From CAWBCI01 sp963787195 (lineage in GTDB: Bacteria > Bacteroidota > Bacteroidia > Bacteroidales > JAGOPY01): 64,000 bases of DNA. Numbering within the stretch: position 1 is the first letter of the stretch; the number at the start of each line of letters is the position of its first letter. Of this stretch, positions 1 through 9,109 are shown piece after piece. The position numbers were made by a program, and so were the translations under genes. The DNA lies in contig CAWBCI010000040.1 of NCBI GenBank assembly GCA_963787195.1, forward strand, positions 17,220 to 81,219, read 5' to 3'. The notes below the pieces were generated by a model. The model was not told the origin of the DNA. It ran no database searches and saw only the letters and a program-made list of their open reading frames with translations.

Positions 1-2866
1 ATGTGGATTGCATATCGATAATTACATCAAAACCGGAGCTTTTCATGATGGACAGATTTCCAAAACCGCAATTTGCCCCCATAACATAGACTGTACTAAA
101 GTTATTCCCCAGAAAATAAACGTCAGCGGAATCAATTCTTACAGCATTAATGCCTTCTTCAAAAGTCCAGTTACCATAGACCCGTATTTTATTATTGAGG
201 GAGGTGGCAGCTGCAAAGGAAGAACCTGTTTTCCAGAATATATCACCATCCAGTTCCACTTCGCTGTTCGGGCCGCTCATTATAAGTGAGCCATTGATCT
301 CCAGATCTCCTGTCAGAGAAAGAATTTTTCCATCAATGGATAACTGAGCGCCCGGATTGATGGTCAGGTTCCCTAAAGTAACATTGGATTGGGAAATTTT
401 TGGAAAATTGGGGGCTAAGCTTGTTATTGTAATATCCTGACCGGAAGATGGGATGCTCCCGTATAGCCAGTTTCTTTCATCATGCCAGTTATCATCATAA
501 ATACCTGTCCAGGTTCCCGGGGCATTAGCATCCTGGGAGAAGAGGTCGGTCTCCCATACTCCACGGCCATGCGTGCCTGTTCTAAGCCTGCTATTTTCAC
601 CATTATAATAGATGTCCATATCAAACGAGATGATATTGGGTAATCCATTATTAAATGAAACCCAGTCCTGATCGCCTAATTTAAGATAAACACCAAAGAA
701 ACCACATACATAGAGCTCATCATAATCAGTCTGAAGGTCGTTCTGAATTATATCATACCAGGGTCCATCAGGAAGGCCTTGCGAAATGTCAGTCCAGCTA
801 AACCCGCCATCCGTCGATTTGTAAACTGATTTTCCATTGCTCCATTCTGTATTCGTAATCCATAAAGTATTGGGATCCGTTTGCTTTACCTCGACCTGAT
901 AGATTTGATTTGCCGGGAAAGGCAGGTAAGAAGTCATCGGAGAGTAATTGACGAAATCATTAAAGGTTTTAAAAAAATTTTCCTTGTTAAAAAAATAGAA
1001 AACCTGATGATTGGAAGGTGCGACGGTCATTCTTTTCAGCGGCAGGGTGTCGGGCAAATCATTGATTTTTGTGAAGTTAAGTCCTTTATCGACTGATTTC
1101 CAGACATCGGTTAAGCCATAATACACTGTATCCGAAGGAAGTAAAATGTAAGGCTTAAACCAGCTTTTTGTAGAGTCATTGACTTGCTGAAAATGTTGCA
1201 CGGATGACCAGTTGTCTATAGTAAAAGCAACATCATCACTGTTTTGAGTTTTTATCTGGTGTTCATGATTTACTGGGTTGATCAGACAGTCAGTCCCATC
1301 ACCTCCTCCAACAAAATCTATCGAATTATTTTCCCAAAGGACGACGCCATTATCCTGCTGTCCCATGATTATTTTATTATAGATCTGCTGCGAGCTGCTG
1401 ATTCGGTAGGGTTGGTTGATGACCAATCCGCCGGAAATATTTGTAAAGCTTATACCATTGTTGGGTGAAAAATAAATGCCCCCGTCCGTTGTCAAAAACA
1501 AGGTATCAGAATCGTACTGAAACTCAAGCCAATGTTCATCAACATGGACATTGCTATTAACGCCACCACAATTGTGATAGCTGTCGTTGACTATTTGCCA
1601 GCTCGTTCCGGAATCATAGGTTTTCCATACATTAATCCCTCCGACAAACACATTTTCGGCATTCTGAGGGTTGACGGCAATACATAGATCATAGCCGCCC
1701 TGTCCACCACTGTTATTTCCGGAGCAACTCCCTTCGAGAATATTATTGCCAGGAACCGTGCCATCATAAACCAGGTTAAAATGATATCCTGAATCTGTTG
1801 ATTTGTAAACACCCCTCAAGCCACCAGTAGTATCTGCCACGACTGCATATACCCAATCCGGCTCATCAGGGCTGACAGCGAGCTCAGTCCGGATACCACC
1901 GGGAATCACTATTATTTGGGACCAGTTTTCACCATAATCAATGGATCTCCATATACTCGTCCAAGCGGGCCGATACACACATCTGGTTGACAAATATATA
2001 ATAGCCTCATTTCCCGGATGAAACTCCATATCCATACCAGCCATTGTTTCCTTTAAATCCCAGTTAGCACCGCCATCGACAGATTTATACACACCTTCAT
2101 TCGTTGAAGCAAATAAGGTTTGATTGTCGCTCGGCGAGATCAAGATACGGGTGATATAAAGACCCGTAGGCGTTAAAGAAGAAAGATCGGTCTGATTCCA
2201 TGTATATCCTCCGTCAGTAGATTTCAGTACACCCACACCTCTATCTCGGTATGACGCACGATCACCCGTCCCCAGGTAAATGGTCTGTGACACATCATAG
2301 TCGGAAGGGATTGCAATTGCCCCAATGCCAATATGACCAATATTGTCTGACAAAGGCGTCCAGGTATTACCATGATCCTGCGTTCCCCAGAGTCCGCCCC
2401 ATGGCGTTCCTACCCAAAAGACATCCGGATCAGTGGGATGAAAAGCCATACAGTTGATCCTTCCATTTCCATTGTTGCCATATCCCTCTTCCGAATAAGC
2501 AAGATTAATCCAGTTACCATTGTAACTCCTGGTATTTGATCTGTTTAAAATATCATACTTTTCATATTCCTTCCAGATATCAATATCATAAAACTCACCT
2601 GTCTTCTTGTTATACCATCCTTCCATCTGGATTTCCCAGCGCTTAAATTGCTTCCATCCATAGGCTTTCTTTTTGCTGCCCTTTTCCATATAATAACCGG
2701 TTTTATCAATCCCTTTTGCCTGGCACCATTGCTTAAATGCTGCCTGGTAATCGTAATATGTAAGTTCCTTTTCACTCTTTCGCTGGGGAAGGTATTGCAT
2801 CCATGCCTGAGAGAAGATGCTTCCGGAAAGGATAATAAATGTGATCAGAAAAAGTATTCTTTTCAT
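1..2866 (-). CDS. Secreted BNR/sortilin-type repeat protein, 3' end outside window
   Basis: Reading the minus strand from the ATG at 2866 gives an open frame of about 955 residues with no stop before the window edge, so the gene is incomplete at its C-terminus. Residues 1-18 form a signal peptide ending in SIFSQA. From about residue 110 there are repeated BNR-like motifs of the type STDGGYTW, SVDGGANW, STDSGYHF and STDGGFSW, separated by blade-like strands, which indicates a beta-propeller of the sortilin/VPS10 or glycosidase-like BNR class. After about residue 790 the sequence changes to strand-rich segments resembling a parallel beta-helix. Such proteins in Bacteroidota are usually exported, often by type IX secretion, but the C-terminal sorting domain would lie outside the window. 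The substrate is unknown. Confidence 0.85.
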   Translation of the reverse strand, partial: MKRILFLITFIILSGSIFSQAWMQYLPQRKSEKELTYYDYQAAFKQWCQAKGIDKTGYYMEKGSKKKAYGWKQFKRWEIQMEGWYNKKTGEFYDIDIWKEYEKYDILNRSNTRSYNGNWINLAYSEEGYGNNGNGRINCMAFHPTDPDVFWVGTPWGGLWGTQDHGNTWTPLSDNIGHIGIGAIAIPSDYDVSQTIYLGTGDRASYRDRGVGVLKSTDGGYTWNQTDLSSLTPTGLYITRILISPSDNQTLFASTNEGVYKSVDGGANWDLKETMAGMDMEFHPGNEAIIYLSTRCVYRPAWTSIWRSIDYGENWSQIIVIPGGIRTELAVSPDEPDWVYAVVADTTGGLRGVYKSTDSGYHFNLVYDGTVPGNNILEGSCSGNNSGGQGGYDLCIAVNPQNAENVFVGGINVWKTYDSGTSWQIVNDSYHNCGGVNSNVHVDEHWLEFQYDSDTLFLTTDGGIYFSPNNGISFTNISGGLVINQPYRISSSQQIYNKIIMGQQDNGVVLWENNSIDFVGGGDGTDCLINPVNHEHQIKTQNSDDVAFTIDNWSSVQHFQQVNDSTKSWFKPYILLPSDTVYYGLTDVWKSVDKGLNFTKINDLPDTLPLKRMTVAPSNHQVFYFFNKENFFKTFNDFVNYSPMTSYLPFPANQIYQVEVKQTDPNTLWITNTEWSNGKSVYKSTDGGFSWTDISQGLPDGPWYDIIQNDLQTDYDELYVCGFFGVYLKLGDQDWVSFNNGLPNIISFDMDIYYNGENSRLRTGTHGRGVWETDLFSQDANAPGTWTGIYDDNWHDERNWLYGSIPSSGQDITITSLAPNFPKISQSNVTLGNLTINPGAQLSIDGKILSLTGDLEINGSLIMSGPNSEVELDGDIFWKTGSSFAAATSLNNKIRVYGNWTFEEGINAVRIDSADVYFLGNNFSTVYVMGANCGFGNLSIMKSSGFDVIIDMQST

Positions 2867-3058
2867 AGCCTGGCTTCTTTTGATTTGCTTGGTTAATATG
2901 AATAATTCCATTCATGTGATGCTCTTTAGTAAGCTAAACTGATAGCTCTCCCACAAGAATGGCCAATATTACCACTACAAGGTCAATAAGCCAAATAATC
3001 CATTGATACATTATTGATACAAAGCCTTAAAAAGGTGTAATTATTTTGGTTTGAAAGT

Positions 3059-3232
3059 AAATTGGGAAAGGAAATGGCCATAGAATGTGCCCGAAAGGGC
3101 TGGAACCTGATCCTGGTAGCACTGAAAGTGGGTAAGCTGCCCTATCTTTGTGAAGAACTGGGATGCCGTATCACCCCATTCAGAACAGGGGCAAAGCTGA
3201 CGCTGGAATGGCCGGCGGATGGGAAGAAATAA
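3059..3232 (+). pseudogene. Fragment of a short-chain dehydrogenase (SDR)
   Basis: A short open frame begins with GKEMAIECARKGWNLILVAL, which matches the helix and second strand that follow the glycine-rich nucleotide-binding loop in SDR enzymes. The preceding TGASSGI-type loop is missing, and after PYLCEELG the sequence no longer looks like an SDR; it ends at a TAA at 3230-3232. About 50 codons remain of a family that is normally about 250-270 residues. I read it as a decayed remnant between two secreted-protein genes. The rest of the 2867-3271 gap holds nothing else I recognise. Confidence 0.5.
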
Positions 3233-3271
3233 ATTCTCAACAGTTATTTGGAATTTCCTCTTGAAATGCTG

Positions 3272-6088
3272 TCAGTCCTTTAAGCAACGAACCGAGTACC
3301 CATAATTTTTATCATGGGTCCACTGTAAAACACTGTTAACATTATACTGTACGCTCCTTACATATGCATCGGCGCTATTGTATTCATAAGATGTCCAGAA
3401 ATAAGCAGCCTGACTTTTACTGATGAATGTGCCAGCTGGAGTGCGTTTTCCTCCGGGAAGAGCAGTGAAGCCACTTTCGTTGGTAGCATCGATATTGGGG
3501 ACTTGCCAATGTGTTGTGCCAGATTCTTTTATCTTACCACCAGCAACCGAAGATCCCCCCAGATAGTTTACCAGAATATCCCATTCAGCATCACTTGGTA
3601 AATGCCATCCATTAGGACATATCCCCTGGACACCACTGGGCACAGAATTACTGCTTCCGGAACCGTTCATAATAGTTGTCCAATCATATAATCTACCATA
3701 TGTATCACAATTCGAAGGATTATCATAATAGCACCAGGAGTTACCAACTACAATATTCAAGTTTTCAAGCATCCAGCATTGAGTCCCGATTTCAACAGTG
3801 TTGTATGGATTACCATCTGTGTCTTCAACTTGATTGATCCCGCAAATAAACTCTCCAGTGACTGCTCCCCATAAACTTCCATCACAGACTTCCAATGCTT
3901 TAGTAGTTTTATCATAAATTACCAATCCTTCTGGAGGATTGTTCATCAAATCTCTTTCTGCTCTCGTCATCCTTGGGGGCAGGAAGCCTTTACTGGTACT
4001 CGAAAGATCGAGAATGGCAGATGAGTTAGGAGATGTGGTTCCCATTCCGACATTATGCGTACTCAGATCCCCATAAATAGTGTTTCCGATATTCAATTGG
4101 TTGGAAGCAGTGGCAGATGGCGCATTTATATTGGCCCCAATGATTATATTTCCGGACCCATCTGTAATATTGTATCCGGCTTTAAAACCAAGGGCCGTAT
4201 TATTGTCACCCTGGCATACCTGCAAAGACAGGGCGCCTATGGTCGTATTACTATTCCCGGAAGAATTATCTTTTAAGGCCCAGTTACCTATACCGACGTT
4301 TTCGTGTCCGTTAATATTTGTACTCATAGCATAGGCACCAATAGCAATATTTTCATAACCAAAGTTGAGGTTAGTGAGTGTAAAACTTCCGAGTCCGACA
4401 TTCGCACTTCCCTGGTAAGATGAACCTGACATAGTGAAATTTCCGGAGCTATTGCCTACAAAGACATTATTCCCGTTTGCCCCACCGGATTTGAAATTGT
4501 GAATAAACCTTACATCATCTTTAAAGATAATACCTGAACCCGATCCGCTCGTGTTAGGGATATTTATTGAACCGGTAACCTCGAACTGCTGCGATGGAGT
4601 GGATGTGCCGATGCCCACACTGTCGGTGGGATTAAAAACGTAATTACCCGATACTTCCCAATCATCGTCTGAATTTAGATTGCTAAGACCTGATCCGTCC
4701 CCGATAAAACCTGTCGCCATCACATTACCGATAACCTGTAATGCCTCAGCAGGAATCTTAGTATTAATTCCCACGCGATGACTGCTGAAATCGCCATAAA
4801 TAAGAGGGCTGCCTGCATCCGTATTTGCGATATACAATTTGTTAGAGCCGCTCTCATTGTAACCTGCCCGGTGTCCCAAAAGTACATTTCCACCTCCCGT
4901 CGCATTGGCACCACTTTCAACCCCGACATAAGTGTTGTATATTCCGCTGCTTGTCATCATACCGGCAAGTGCGCCTATAAAAGTGTTGGCTTCTCCGTCT
5001 GAGTTATACAGTCCACTGTAATAACCTAAAAATGTATTGTCATTCCCTTCGTTGAGGCTGTAACCGGAGGCATATCCCATGGTAGTGTTCTCCTGGCCCG
5101 AAGTAAGATCTTTGGAAGCCTGGTAACCTACGATAGTATTATAATTGCCTGTATTCAGTTTGCCGGCTTCCAGGCCCAGGTGAGTACTGGTACCGGCGGC
5201 GGAAGTCCAGAGAAGGCTGTCACTGTTTTGCGTCAAAATACCTTTAATATCAAGGCTCCCGTCCAGTTCCGCATTTCCGTTCTTATAAACTGTAAGGGCA
5301 TTATTCCGATTGGCTCCATCGAGACCATTTCCAATGATGAATAGAGGCTCAGAGTTTATCCAGGAACCGCTAGTTCCGCTGATCAAATTATACCTTCCCG
5401 TGACAAATGAGCAATAGGATTGCGATGTGGTCTGAAGGCCAACGGCATTTGAGTAACTCCCGCTTGCCGTTGCATGGTCCCCGATAGCCAGGGATGAATA
5501 TCCGCTTGCCAGGCTGCCTCCGCCCATAGCAATAGCATAACTGTTTGATGCAATGTTTCCACCGCCGATCGCCACTGCATTCAATGCAGATGCCTGGTTG
5601 TTCGTCCCGAATGTTAAGGACTGCCCTGAACCGGTATTGTCCTTCCCTATGGAAAACGTATAACTACCGCTGGTGATATTATTAGAACCCAGGCAAATAT
5701 TACAGAATCCATCGGCCCGTACATTGCTGCCCATGGCAACCGAATTTGACCCAAGGGCCCTGGTATTGGACCCTGAAGCAAATGAATAGGTTCCAATATT
5801 CGCATCATCCCAGTAATTGGTGGTAACGGTCCCCAGCCTGAAGGCGGCCTTGGCAGGTATCCACATTAGCCTGGTGCCGTTCCCGCTAACTGGAGTGTTC
5901 CCGTCGGAACCCGTGGCAAGTATGCCCCCATTCACATGCAATTTAGACAGGGGCGGGTCTACATCTATACCGACATTCTGACCAAATGATATCTCATCGA
6001 CTAAAAGGAAGAGTGAAAATACCAGTGCAAACTTTTTCAAAAATCTGCCGCACGCAGCGAAGACGGGCAAAACAGAATACTTTTTCAT
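3272..6088 (-). CDS. Secreted head-repeat protein with C-terminal FISUMP domain
   Basis: 938 residues. A signal peptide (hydrophobic around residues 20-36, ending near SFGQ) precedes a GIDVDPPLSKLHVNG segment typical of tail-fibre-like proteins. Residues about 95-230 are a run of 14-residue YadA-head-type units (for example VAIGGGNIASNSYA), followed by about 17-residue units around residues 300-410 and a second block around 545-660. A second LDLSSTSKGFLPPRMT segment lies near 690. The last ~190 residues are a Fibrobacter-succinogenes major paralogous (FISUMP) domain with GTQCWMLENLN, CPNGWHLPSDAEWD and a final SVRCLKD. No S74 chaperone domain is present, unlike the array at 18-29 kb. Likely a cell-surface fibre or adhesin; the ligand is unknown. 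Confidence 0.85.
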   Translation of the reverse strand: MKKYSVLPVFAACGRFLKKFALVFSLFLLVDEISFGQNVGIDVDPPLSKLHVNGGILATGSDGNTPVSGNGTRLMWIPAKAAFRLGTVTTNYWDDANIGTYSFASGSNTRALGSNSVAMGSNVRADGFCNICLGSNNITSGSYTFSIGKDNTGSGQSLTFGTNNQASALNAVAIGGGNIASNSYAIAMGGGSLASGYSSLAIGDHATASGSYSNAVGLQTTSQSYCSFVTGRYNLISGTSGSWINSEPLFIIGNGLDGANRNNALTVYKNGNAELDGSLDIKGILTQNSDSLLWTSAAGTSTHLGLEAGKLNTGNYNTIVGYQASKDLTSGQENTTMGYASGYSLNEGNDNTFLGYYSGLYNSDGEANTFIGALAGMMTSSGIYNTYVGVESGANATGGGNVLLGHRAGYNESGSNKLYIANTDAGSPLIYGDFSSHRVGINTKIPAEALQVIGNVMATGFIGDGSGLSNLNSDDDWEVSGNYVFNPTDSVGIGTSTPSQQFEVTGSINIPNTSGSGSGIIFKDDVRFIHNFKSGGANGNNVFVGNSSGNFTMSGSSYQGSANVGLGSFTLTNLNFGYENIAIGAYAMSTNINGHENVGIGNWALKDNSSGNSNTTIGALSLQVCQGDNNTALGFKAGYNITDGSGNIIIGANINAPSATASNQLNIGNTIYGDLSTHNVGMGTTSPNSSAILDLSSTSKGFLPPRMTRAERDLMNNPPEGLVIYDKTTKALEVCDGSLWGAVTGEFICGINQVEDTDGNPYNTVEIGTQCWMLENLNIVVGNSWCYYDNPSNCDTYGRLYDWTTIMNGSGSSNSVPSGVQGICPNGWHLPSDAEWDILVNYLGGSSVAGGKIKESGTTHWQVPNIDATNESGFTALPGGKRTPAGTFISKSQAAYFWTSYEYNSADAYVRSVQYNVNSVLQWTHDKNYGYSVRCLKD

Positions 6089-6743
6089 GATATTGAATTT
6101 TAGTAGATATTATGATTATAAATTTAGAATCATGCTTATTGTATTTTGCACTTTTAGTCTCAGGCATCCTGAGCAGCTTAGAAAACATTTCGAATGCTTA
6201 TATGAGCCGGAAAGGCTTTCTGCCAGCCAGCCCAATAAACTAAGCTTCCGGTTTATGCCCGGGGCTGATTCAAGCAACTTAGGAGATCAAGTTTTCTAAT
6301 ATCAATGAAGATCAGTATAGGATTATAAATGAAACTTATTGTTTTTAAGCTATTTATAATGAATAGAAGTGGGTAAAGAGCTATACTCTTTAACAGGGCT
6401 CAAAGGGTTAAAGATGAGTTGACAGATTAATATTGAATGATTTGGTCTGATATTTTCTTTTTTAATATAAAACGATGTATCGTTCGATTTCTTCAATATA
6501 AATATAAGATGATCTAATCTAAAATAAGGAATTTTTTCTTATTTTTTTTAGGGGGCTGACACAAGTCCGTTTAAAAAAAATGGTATATCCATCAAATCAA
6601 ATATTTCCCTATATTTGAGTATGAAATAATATATAGATGATCTGGAGAGGAATTTTGCCAGACAATTAAACCCGAGATTATCTAATTCCATTATATAAAT
6701 TCTTAACACTTAAAAGTTCAGGAATTCTCAAAATCCAAATCAA
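6089..6743. other. Divergent intergenic region
   Basis: About 655 bases of AT-rich DNA between the divergent genes at 6088 (minus) and 6744 (plus). It must contain promoters for both. The plus-strand side shows a TTTTG around 6650 followed about 20 bases later by TATCTAAT, a weak match to the Bacteroidota -33/-7 promoter pattern. I see no gene, RNA or strong repeat in it. Confidence 0.3.
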
Positions 6744-7604
6744 ATGATTAGAAAAGTACTTTCCATTCTTGCGGTTCTAAGCATGAACCTGGCGTTCGGA
6801 CAGGATTATATTCCATTCCCACTTACAAATGCAAACTGGATTTCAGGTATTTCTTTCTCAATAGGAGACCCGAATCCCGACACTTCCTATATTTTTTACA
6901 AAACCATTGGGGAAACTACAATAAATGATACGCTTTACACCATGATATCGGGCCCTTATACCGCCATCTATGGTTATATGAGGGAGGAAGGCCACCAGGT
7001 CTATTTCCGTTACGCAGCCGACCAGCCTGAGTTCCTGCTTTACGACTTTGACATGCAGGAAGGTGAGGAAGTGGAACTGCCCATGACAAATGGGATGAGC
7101 CTTATGGGCAAATATACCAGCATGGTGGAATCGGTAGACAGCATCCTCATCGGTTCGGAATATCACAGGCGGATTAATATTTCAAGCTGGTTAGGATTTG
7201 AGTTTATCGAAGGTGTCGGCTCGGCTGAGGGACTGCTTTACTGCGAACTACCCTGGGTCGACTGGTATGGCAGCCTGTCCTGCTTTTCTCATGAAGGCAC
7301 TATTTATGAAACTGACGGCTCAGGGGAGTCCTTTCCAGGCGACTGCTGGATGTATCTCGGCCTTCCGGAAACGGAAGTTCAGGCTATGGAAATCTATCCT
7401 AACCCGGCCTCGAACCAGCTAAATATTAAATCAAATGAAAATCATATTTTGCAGCTTTTTGACCTGAGGGGAATAAAAGTGAGGGAGTCCATGTCAAATT
7501 CAATGGACCTGGAAGGCCTCCGGGATGGAATGTATGTTTTGAAAGTTCTGAGGACGAACGGACAATTACTCCACTATGAAAAAGTTAACAAAATAAGCCA
7601 ATGA
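6744..7604 (+). CDS. T9SS type A sorting-domain protein of unknown function
   Basis: 286 residues. The N-terminus MIRKVLSILAVLSMNLAFGQ is a signal peptide. The C-terminal ~75 residues form a type IX secretion sorting domain: EIYPNPASNQLNIKS, then QLFDLRGIKV, and DGMYVLKVLRTNGQ near the end. The central ~190 residues carry no catalytic motif that I recognise; they are rich in aromatic and acidic residues and contain several cysteines. The protein should cross the outer membrane through the T9SS and be attached to or released from the surface. It stands alone, with a decayed intergenic repeat region downstream. Confidence 0.8.
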   Translation: MIRKVLSILAVLSMNLAFGQDYIPFPLTNANWISGISFSIGDPNPDTSYIFYKTIGETTINDTLYTMISGPYTAIYGYMREEGHQVYFRYAADQPEFLLYDFDMQEGEEVELPMTNGMSLMGKYTSMVESVDSILIGSEYHRRINISSWLGFEFIEGVGSAEGLLYCELPWVDWYGSLSCFSHEGTIYETDGSGESFPGDCWMYLGLPETEVQAMEIYPNPASNQLNIKSNENHILQLFDLRGIKVRESMSNSMDLEGLRDGMYVLKVLRTNGQLLHYEKVNKISQ

Positions 7605-7657
7605 ATTTTCAGAAATGCGTAATTGTTAATGGGATTTTATGCCGGGTATTGGGAGAA

Positions 7658-7692
7658 GGTGATATGGTGATAAAGTGATAAGGTGATAAGGT
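7658..7692. repeat. 8-bp tandem repeat GGTGATAA
   Basis: About 4.4 copies of an octamer, GGTGATAT, GGTGATAA, AGTGATAA, GGTGATAA and GGT, lie in the gap downstream of the T9SS cargo gene. The gap (7605-7932) lies between two gene 3' ends. Confidence 0.8.
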
Positions 7693-7859
7693 ATTTGGAG
7701 AGAAACTTTATTTTCATTCCATAAACCTTAGTAGCAGGAAATCCCCCTAAAAAGCCAAACTTATTTTTTTATTACACTGAGTTCCACGGAGATAAAAAGG
7801 AGATCCCGGAGGGGAAATTTGAAATATTATATAGAATATTGTATATTGTATATTTTGTT

Positions 7860-7929
7860 GACTGAAGACTGAAGACTGACGACTGAAGACTGCTGACTGC
7901 TGACTGCTGACTGCCGACTGCTGACTGGT
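7860..7929. repeat. Heptanucleotide array GACTGNN, ten units
   Basis: Ten consecutive 7-base units each start with GACTG: GACTGAA, GACTGAA, GACTGAC, GACTGAA, GACTGCT three times, GACTGCC, GACTGCT and GACTGGT. The array ends immediately before the 3' end of the minus-strand thioredoxin gene, between two convergent genes. A related array lies at 62941-62978, also between convergent genes. Confidence 0.9.
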
Positions 7930-7932
7930 CCC

Positions 7933-8346
7933 TTAGCTGTTCAATGAAAACAATTTGCTGAAAAAGCTCTTCTTCTGCCCGGGTAAGATCCTTTTAATAT
8001 TACTTTTCAGGGCAAAGCGGGGCAGGGCACCCCTGACCACAATCGGCTTACCTCCCACCGGGATGAAAAATAAGGTTGGAATACTTGTAATCCCAAAGGC
8101 TTTCGATACCTGGGGCTCCTTCTCAGTGTTGACCTTATAGACAACTATTTGCCCGGCGTATTCTTCAGAAAGCTCATTAAGTATAGGTGCCACTACCTTG
8201 CATGGCATACACCAGTCGGCATAAAAATCTACCACGGCCGGAATATCGCCTTTATATTTAAAATCCTTACTGAGAGTATAGTCAAAGACTTTTTCCTTGA
8301 ATTCTCTTTTAGTCAGATGTATTACATTCGGATTATTCGGTTTCAT
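7933..8346 (-). CDS. Thioredoxin
   Basis: 137 residues from the ATG at 8346. The frame could be extended to a GTG at 8403, but that would overlap the upstream gene, so the ATG is preferred. The active site is WCMPC (Cys46 and Cys49) within DFYADWCMPCK, followed by SIPTLFFIPVGG, which contains the conserved cis-proline. The fold and length are those of classical thioredoxin with a short lysine- and serine-rich C-terminal tail. It would reduce disulfides in the cytoplasm; no signal peptide is visible. It lies 43 bases downstream of the small membrane protein gene in the same orientation, so the two are probably co-transcribed. Confidence 0.9.
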   Translation of the reverse strand: MKPNNPNVIHLTKREFKEKVFDYTLSKDFKYKGDIPAVVDFYADWCMPCKVVAPILNELSEEYAGQIVVYKVNTEKEPQVSKAFGITSIPTLFFIPVGGKPIVVRGALPRFALKSNIKRILPGQKKSFFSKLFSLNS

Positions 8347-8389
8347 AAAGTTTTGATTAATGATTGAAGATCCTTTTGTTGCTCCTGTT

Positions 8390-8629
8390 TCAGCATTTAA
8401 CACAGGGACTATTTATAATGAAGAACCCCAGTAAACCGCCCCCAATGCTGCTCATGTAAGGATTGCTCGTAATGGCGCAGGTTCCGGATGAACATCCTAC
8501 AAAATAATAATAAAGAAAACCTCCGATCCCGCCAATGAGTATGCCTAAAAATGGCTTCCAGAAAAAGGAGGATCTTATAAATTCCCTGAAGGTTTTTGGT
8601 TTCTCTTTAATTTCACAAGTTTGAGCCAT
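8390..8629 (-). CDS. Small DUF6132-type membrane protein
   Basis: 79 residues with two hydrophobic segments: FLGILIGGIGGFLYYYFVG at about 28-46 and SIGGGLLGFFII near 60-72. Between them is the cysteine-containing motif GCSSGTCAITSNPY, which is typical of the DUF6132 family found next to thioredoxin or rhodanese genes in Bacteroidota. It ends in PCVKC. The four cysteines and the thioredoxin neighbour suggest a role in thiol or sulfur chemistry at the membrane, but that is inference and no biochemical function is known to me. Confidence 0.65.
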   Translation of the reverse strand: MAQTCEIKEKPKTFREFIRSSFFWKPFLGILIGGIGGFLYYYFVGCSSGTCAITSNPYMSSIGGGLLGFFIINSPCVKC

Positions 8630-8911
8630 CGTTTATCAGTTTAATTCTGCAAAGATATAAAAACTTCTATATTAAATCGCTTAAATATCACCTTTTTTAT
8701 TTTTAAGGAAGGATTTTTATGTAGAAGGACAACCACATTAGTGGAATATGGTCACGACTATTTTACCGGAGCGGGATTTCAGGATTTTAAGTTTAATGCT
8801 TATAATTCAATATAAATATACAGGATAAGGAGATTTGTAATTTGAAGAGCTCGCTTAAACAATGCTTTGGCATATGTATTGACCAAAAGTGAGGTTTAAA
8901 AAGGAGTATAT

Positions 8912-9064
8912 ATGCCTAAACATTATGCAAAGGTCGTTTGGGAAGGGGATTTTTCTTTCAGAAAATGTTCCAGCGCGGAAGAACTAATAGGCGCTGCTCA
9001 TAACGGATACAGCAAAGGGATGATTTTCGGCAAGTGCACTGCCGCTGGCTTCGGCCAGCTATAA
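8912..9064 (+). pseudogene. Internally deleted OsmC/Ohr-family remnant
   Basis: A 50-codon frame starts at the ATG at 8912, with AAGGAG about 7 bases upstream. It reads MPKHYAKVVWEGDFSF, like the N-terminal strand of OsmC-family proteins, and then jumps to SSAEELIGAAHNGYSKGM, which resembles the family's EELIAAAHAGCFSM helix. The normal catalytic cysteine of that helix is replaced by tyrosine and about 30 residues are missing between the two parts. The frame stops after AAGFGQL. OsmC proteins are usually about 140 residues, so this is a relic. The rest of the 8630-9109 gap shows nothing else. Confidence 0.5.
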
Positions 9065-9109
9065 ATACATAAAAAAAATGGGGGAAAGAGGAAAAAGTAA
9101 GGATAAGGA

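Noticed and set aside
3272..3460. A second DGR variable region at the end of the 938-residue FISUMP protein
   Set aside because: Base composition is like the rest of the gene and codons are not enriched for NNC; it looks like an ordinary FISUMP C-terminus.
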